Shown piece by piece: positions 58,708 to 64,000 of a stretch of 64,000 bases of DNA. The position numbers and the translations under genes are program-made. The notes beneath the pieces are model-generated. The model was not told the DNA's origin and did not search any database. It saw nothing but the letters and a program-made list of their open reading frames with translations. Numbering within the stretch: position 1 is the first letter of the stretch; the number at the start of each line of letters is the position of its first letter. Location of the stretch: positions 248,001-312,000 of the forward strand of contig JAHQIY010000037.1 in assembly GCA_019054805.1 (NCBI GenBank), given 5' to 3'. Source of the DNA: Brachionus manjavacas (Eukaryota > Rotifera > Eurotatoria > Ploima > Brachionidae).

Positions 58708-58855
58708 TTTATTTGAACACATACTTGAACACATATTTAAAGACATATTTAAAGGCATATTCGAAGACATTTTCAAAGGCATATTCGAAGACATTTTCGA
58801 AGGCATATTTGAAGACATTTTCGAAGGCATATTTGAAGACATATTTGAAGACATG
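58708..58855 (+). repeat. 12-bp minisatellite in the probable lipin 3' UTR
   Basis: About 12 imperfect units of the type GACATATTTGAA / GGCATATTCGAA / GACATTTTCGAA, some alternating as 24-bp doublets. It lies between the lipin stop and the AATAAA at 58894. Confidence 0.9.
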
Positions 58856-58917
58856 GCCAACAGGAAAAATTTTCAAAATGATCAAAACTTTGAAATAAAC
58901 CTATTTGTTATAACTTA

Positions 58918-58956
58918 TTTATTTATTTAATTTTAGCGCCAATTCTGGCGATGTAG
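58918..58956 (-). repeat. Stem-loop plus AAATA tail (minus strand)
   Basis: The minus strand reads CTACATCGCCAGAATTGGCG, then CTAAAATTAAATAAATAAAT. The CGCCA...TGGCG stem is intact. Confidence 0.5.
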
Positions 58957-59135
58957 TAAAATTATAAAAAGAAACAGAAAAATTAGAATAAAAATTAGAA
59001 ATTGTTTTCTATCAAATTATTTTGTTAATTTAAATTCGAATAAAGGAAATATTAAGAAATTGTGCGCCAGTTAATATGGAATATAAAAGATTTTAATCTA
59101 TTAATTGTTCATTTAAAATAAGAAAAAATTCCTAA

Positions 59136-60546
59136 CTACTAAAACTCTGACCACCATTTTTTTTTGCAAAGCAAATATATTTTTAAAAGTTTTAATATAT
59201 CATTTAGTTTGAAATTTCCTTTATTTTTTGTAAATTAAATTAGTTTTTCTCCAAAATTTTTATTTTTTGTGAAAATTGAATATTTTTACAGTGCTGCTAC
59301 CATACCTTGAATTCACCATATTTACCGTTAAATATGTTAATCTAAAAAAGGGAATTTTTTGTAAAATAACGATAATTATTGTAAAATTCAGTGAAAAAAA
59401 AATTTCAAAGATTTTTCGAAAAAAACCGATTTTCATGAAAAAAAATTTTTTTTATGAATTTTTGAAAAAGGAAAAAAAAAATTTGGTTGAATTTTGTGAC
59501 AAAAATTGACGTAAATTTCGGTAAATTTTTGTAAAAAAATGGTAAAAATTCAACAATAAAGAAAAAAATGGACTTTTAATTATTTTATTCAATTTTCTTT
59601 TAAACAAATTATGAAAATTAATATTTAAACATTATTTACAAAATAAATTTTATTTTCTAGCTTTTTTTGCTTTTAAGCTGACGATAACTCCTTTAAAAAA
59701 TAATATTTTTAGATGAAAATAAATTACCTAGTTTATGTCTATATTTTCGGATTACACAACTACTTAAAGTAATTCTGAATCTTTTCTTTTTTTTTAAAAG
59801 AAAGCTCTGAAGAAGTGAAGAAGCCATTTTTTTCAGTCCATTTCTTTAATCAAAAATTAATTTTTTTGTGCTTTTAAACTAAAAAAAAATTACTCTTTTA
59901 AAGATTTAAATTTTTTTAAAAAACCTGATCCCCCCCCAATTTTATACGACTGAACCTTATTTGCATTGAAGAGAATTTAACGAGCTTTCTAAAAATGTGC
60001 TTAGTTTTTCTCCAGGAAAGTAAAGTTTTTGATAATTTTAAGGATTTCATAATAATTGTGAAAATTCAACTAAATTCGATTTAAAAAATTGAGTCATATC
60101 CAATATAAACGAAATTATAAATGAATACATTTTTAGTTAAGAAAACAAAAAAACAGTCAAAAATCTTAGAATATTCTTAATCGAATGGAATGTCATATTA
60201 AGAATTTTTAAATTTGATTTCAATAATAACCAAGGTCTTTTATTTTAATCAAAATGTCTCAAAACTATACTTCCTAGAGCAAAACTAAACACATTTTAAG
60301 AAAGCTCGTTAGATTCTCTTCAAGGCAAATGGGGGCCAGATGTGGGTCAGTCGTATAAAATTTGGGATCAGTAGGGGTTAGGTTTTTTAAAATATAAAAA
60401 TATTCAATTTTCACAAAAAGTAAAAATTTTGGAGAAAAACTAATTTAATTTTCAAAAAATAAAGGAAATTTCAAACTAAATGATATATTAAAAATTTTAA
60501 CAATATATTTACTTTTCAAAAAAATTCGGGGTCAGTGTTTTAGTAG
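59136..60546. mobile_element. Large foldback element with a split left arm
   Basis: Outer arms (59136-59290 and 60392-60546) are inverted repeats, including TTTAGTTTGAAATTTCCTTT and TAGTTTTTCTCCAAAATTTT. Inner arm segments (59916-60015 and 60280-60390) are also inverted: TTTTATACGACTGA and GAGAATTTAACGAGCTTTCT. On the right the two segments are contiguous; on the left they are separated by about 625 bp, which looks like a later insertion. No transposase. Confidence 0.7.
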
Positions 60547-60934
60547 GACCCCTTTATAAGTAGTTTGAGAAGTGTTTTTCCATGTTGATCATTGCTATTT
60601 ATCATTGCAAAACATGTTTTGATTGACTCGCTTTTTATTTATTTTTTCATCATCTATTTCTTTAATTTTTTCATTTATTTTCCTAATTTCTAGTTTATCA
60701 TGGATTTTTAAGATTACTTTTATATTATTTAGAAATTTTGAATCTAGTCGTGTGAATTTTTTGTTCATTAAATAAAAGCTTAATTTAAACGCTTAAATTT
60801 TCTTATTCTGGCCCACTTGATCTTGAGATTCTTTTTTCATTATCGTAATTGAATTATTTTACTAATTTTTAACTAAAATTTGAGCTCCGGTGAGCAATTA
60901 TTGATGTAAAATTTTAATAGAAAAGTAAAAAAAA

Positions 60935-61413
60935 TAGCATTGTGAAGTTTCGTTCATAAAGTTCAGTTCAAAATCTTAAATTCGTATATATTTTGAATGG
61001 AATGAAGTGATAAAATAAAAATTTAGCACATGATGTAACAAAAAATGTTACAGGACTTGCTCAAAAAAAAACAAAAAAAAAATTCCAATTAACCAATTAT
61101 TGATTTTCCAAAAAAACTAAATGAATGTTAAGTTGGTTTTGATATAAAAAATTTCGAAATTTAAAATTAAACACTTACAAAAATTTTAAAATATTGCAAA
61201 TAAAACTTCTTTTTTTACGAAGACTAATAAATTGTCTTAAATTCGATTGATTTTTAAAGTCGATGATTATTTAAAAGAAAACTTTCAGAATTTATTATCA
61301 AGGTGTATTAACTTTTGTTACATATTTTACAGGAGCAAATTTTTTTCATTCATCGAAAAATCTGAATTAAGAACTTTTTTATTGAACTTTTTGAACAAAA
61401 CTTCACAATGCTA
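60935..61413. mobile_element. TIR element, about 480 bp
   Basis: TAGCATTGTGAAGTTTCGTT at the left and AACAAAACTTCACAATGCTA at the right, inverted similarity over about 50 bp. No coding content. Confidence 0.7.
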
Positions 61414-62539
61414 AAAAAATAAATTTAAAGCTTAAAAAAAAACGATTTCATCAAGATTTAGAGTTAATAGAATGACAAATTAAACATTTTATTTTATTTG
61501 ATTTTTTTTTTAACATTTGGCGCTTCATCAAATGCACAAAAAATAATTCCTTATATTTTTTTAAAAAAATCTCGAACTTAAAAAACTTGATTTCAATTCA
61601 GATCTTAGTAAAAGAATATCTTTTTTGAGCATGTAGCCTATGTTAAGAATGTTTTAACGGCACTTATGAAGTTCATTATTATATCATTTCATGCTAAATA
61701 TTTTGTTGATTAAAAATTAATAATGAAAATATTTTTTTTCCTCTTTATTTAAATATTAATTGATTGTTAATTGATTCTTCTACAATCTTAATTTGAATAC
61801 AAGTGTGAATGTAAAAAGGAAATATTCAATAAATTTTATATCAACTTGATGATTTATAAAAGTTGTAATAATTTACAGCTAAATAAAGGTATTGCGAATT
61901 TCATCATAAATTGGACAAAAAATCAGATATTTTTTATAATGTTAAAATAAGATAAAAAATAAAATATTAAAAAGATTTAAATTGATTTTTTTTTTATTTG
62001 AATTACCTAAAAAAAAGAAATAAAAGAATGAATTTTAGGAAAAGGTACAACAAAGTATGTTGCAGTATTTATTATTAATTATTAATTTATTATTAAATAT
62101 TTGATAAAAACGTCATTAAAATTTTTGATCTTAATTTTAAATCTGAACTTGATCGTGGGAGTAAATATAAAAAAGTTGCCGAAAGTCAACTTATCAGATA
62201 AATACTTAGATACTTACTAATATAAAATTTAATTAATAGAGAACAAGAAATTAGTAAATCAAAAAATTTAATTGTTTTTTCTGTCAAAAATTTTTAAAAA
62301 CTAAAAATAATTATCAAATTCTTTTTCATTTAAACTAAGTTTTAAAGATTTTTTAAAATTAATACGTTTATTTCCACGTTAATTATCTGTAAATAAACAA
62401 AAAGAAAATCAGATAAAATATCTGTAAGTGAATTTAAAAAAAAAAGTTTATTTTCAGATAAAAAAAAAAATTAATCAATTAGCACATTCATTAAAAATCC
62501 ATTTCTTTTTTTGTTGGAGCATAAGTTCTATTCAACACA
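61414..62539. other. AT-rich non-coding stretch
   Basis: No gene seen. The last part probably includes the 3' end of the Mutator-like element to the right. Confidence 0.45.
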
Positions 62540-64000
62540 TTTTAAATGAAAAATACAAGAACAATTATCACAAACTATATTCTTAGATTCACATGATAAA
62601 CAACAAATTTTACATAATTTAACTTTATCTAAAAACCCTTTAATAGTACTTTCAAGAATAGCTAACCCATCCGTTGTAAAATATTCCAATAGCTGTCCTT
62701 TGTTAACACCATCAGTTGATACAAATATTGAATTAGCAATTTTGATTGAGATTTATTTTGGTTCGACTTTTACATGCATTTCGTCAATTAATTGAGTTTT
62801 GTTAATAAAATTCTAGATTACGGCTTTATATTCGTCTAAAATGATTAATTCCAAAAACTCTTTTATTTGATTTTGCCCATCTGTATTTACTGTTTTTGGA
62901 CATTTGTTTTTTTTGGACTGTTACAGGTGCTTGATTGGCTTTTCGTTTTCTTTCGGCTAAAGTAGGGGCTCCACGTTTAGGCACATCTTTAACCAAAGCT
63001 TTATTAGTTAAGTCAATTTTAGGCTTTGTTAACAAAAGATTGATTGATTGCGGTTGAACAGCACCTTCTTCTTTATCATCTTCAATCACAAAATTGTCAT
63101 TCGATTCACTAATTTTTTCCAGTTGTTCCGACTCATCATCTTTTTCAATATTATTATTGTACATCGAAACTTGGTTTGGTGAATCTGAGTTAGTTTCATT
63201 GCTGAAAATTGGTTTTAAGGTGAATTTAATACCTTTTTCCCACATTTCTTTAATCACAAGTAGCTGTTCAATTCGATCATAAAATGTTTCACTTGACTCT
63301 TTGGAAACGACTTGTGCTAGTTCGTTTATTATACGTCTAGCTTCGTTGAATCGAACATTTTCTTCATTTTTATTTGCATTTGAACTTGTAGTTGGACGAA
63401 CATTAGTTGATTTTTTGACAAGACTGTTAAGGTTTACAAATGATACGCATTCAGTTTCATCATTTACTGGAACAAAAGAATTGTTAGTAAATCGATGGTT
63501 AGGCCAACGATTGCTGGTAATTTCTGGGGTTAAAATTGGGATTTCTAACTTTTTTCTAATGTAAATAATATGCCTACAAGGCAAAATACTATCACTAAAC
63601 GAAAAGCAGTTACAAGTAGGTTTATCTCTGTAGTTGAAAACGGTTAAAGAATTCTTGGTTTAACTTAAAGTTACATTTGGCTCATTGAATTCGATTTTAT
63701 AACTAGCTTTACAAGCAATTTCATAAGCGATTTTGAGTTCATCGGCAGCATGAGGTGTTAATTGTCTATAAATTTGTTCAATAAATGGATCCTTTTGATT
63801 TGAACTATCGATGATGATTTTGGTTCTTTGCTTGTATTCATTTTCTGTATACTTTTTGGAAAGAAATGATATTAAATTGAATATACCAGTAAGACAATTT
63901 GCAAGTGATGTTTTCTTCTTGAAATAGACTTTGAGCTGTTTGGTTAGTGTTTCTACAGAGTTATTAGTGTCACTTTCTAGTGTAACTTTACCACATCGTT
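62540..64000 (-). mobile_element. Mutator-like (MULE) transposase, C-terminal part, runs off the right edge
   Basis: The minus strand from 64000 reads a helical region (VETLTKQLKVYFKKKTSLAN, PFIEQIYRQLTPHAADELK), then a SWIM zinc finger CNCFSFSDSILPCRHI (C-x-C ... C-x-H) around 63565-63625, as in MULE/FAR1 transposases. A long polar linker follows (62826-63584) ending in basic TLAERKRKANQ, and a PHD-like finger CKICCLSCESKNIVCDNC ... FHLKC near 62545-62620. An in-frame stop lies just before the SWIM motif (near 63660) and the frame changes after 62826, so this copy is probably inactive. The DDE domain would lie to the right of the window. Confidence 0.75.

Overview
This window is nuclear DNA of a multicellular animal. 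It is very AT-rich (roughly three quarters A+T by eye). Its conserved genes are split by canonical GT-AG introns, most of them only 46-64 nt long, and there is no operon structure. Five genes can be recognised from conserved domains and exon-by-exon reading: PPAN (Brix-domain ribosome biogenesis factor), PDXDC1 (PLP-decarboxylase-like protein), RSRC2 (arginine/serine-rich protein with a C-terminal SMAP domain), KPTN (kaptin, a KICSTOR subunit in the mTORC1 pathway) and a lipin (phosphatidate phosphatase). AT-richness, tiny introns and the transposon mix would suit a small invertebrate such as a monogonont rotifer. That assignment is inference, not shown by the sequence.

Layout: PPAN (minus, 255-1903); an unidentified minus reading frame (3361-3660) and a LINE 3' end near 4.2 kb; an unidentified acidic single-exon gene (minus, 5009-5563); a long transposon-rich stretch (6-21.7 kb) with foldback elements, two internally deleted pogo/Tigger-like elements, LINE fragments and a 1.04-kb TIR element; an intronless putative secreted protein kinase (minus, 21917-23194); hAT and SAP-domain remnants; PDXDC1 (minus, 25751-32806) with transposons in its long introns; LINE copies, one with an in-frame tandem duplication of its catalytic motif (36-37.8 kb); RSRC2 (plus, 38201-41611) with a GC-rich minisatellite and two foldback elements in its last intron; a nest of DNA transposons (42.1-44 kb); KPTN (plus, 45846-50694); lipin (plus, 55225-58542) with a minisatellite in its probable 3' UTR; more foldback elements; and a Mutator-like transposase running off the right edge (62.5-64 kb, minus).

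The genes do not form a pathway. PPAN acts in nucleolar 60S subunit maturation, RSRC2 probably in the nucleus, KPTN in lysosomal nutrient signalling and lipin in glycerolipid synthesis. Introns fall into two classes: about 46-64 nt, or several hundred to nearly 3 kb, and the longest ones carry recognisable repeats. Two host genes (PDXDC1 and KPTN) each have a single one-base frame break inside an otherwise well conserved exon, which looks more like assembly error than decay. No tRNA, rRNA, CRISPR, LTR or viral element was recognised.
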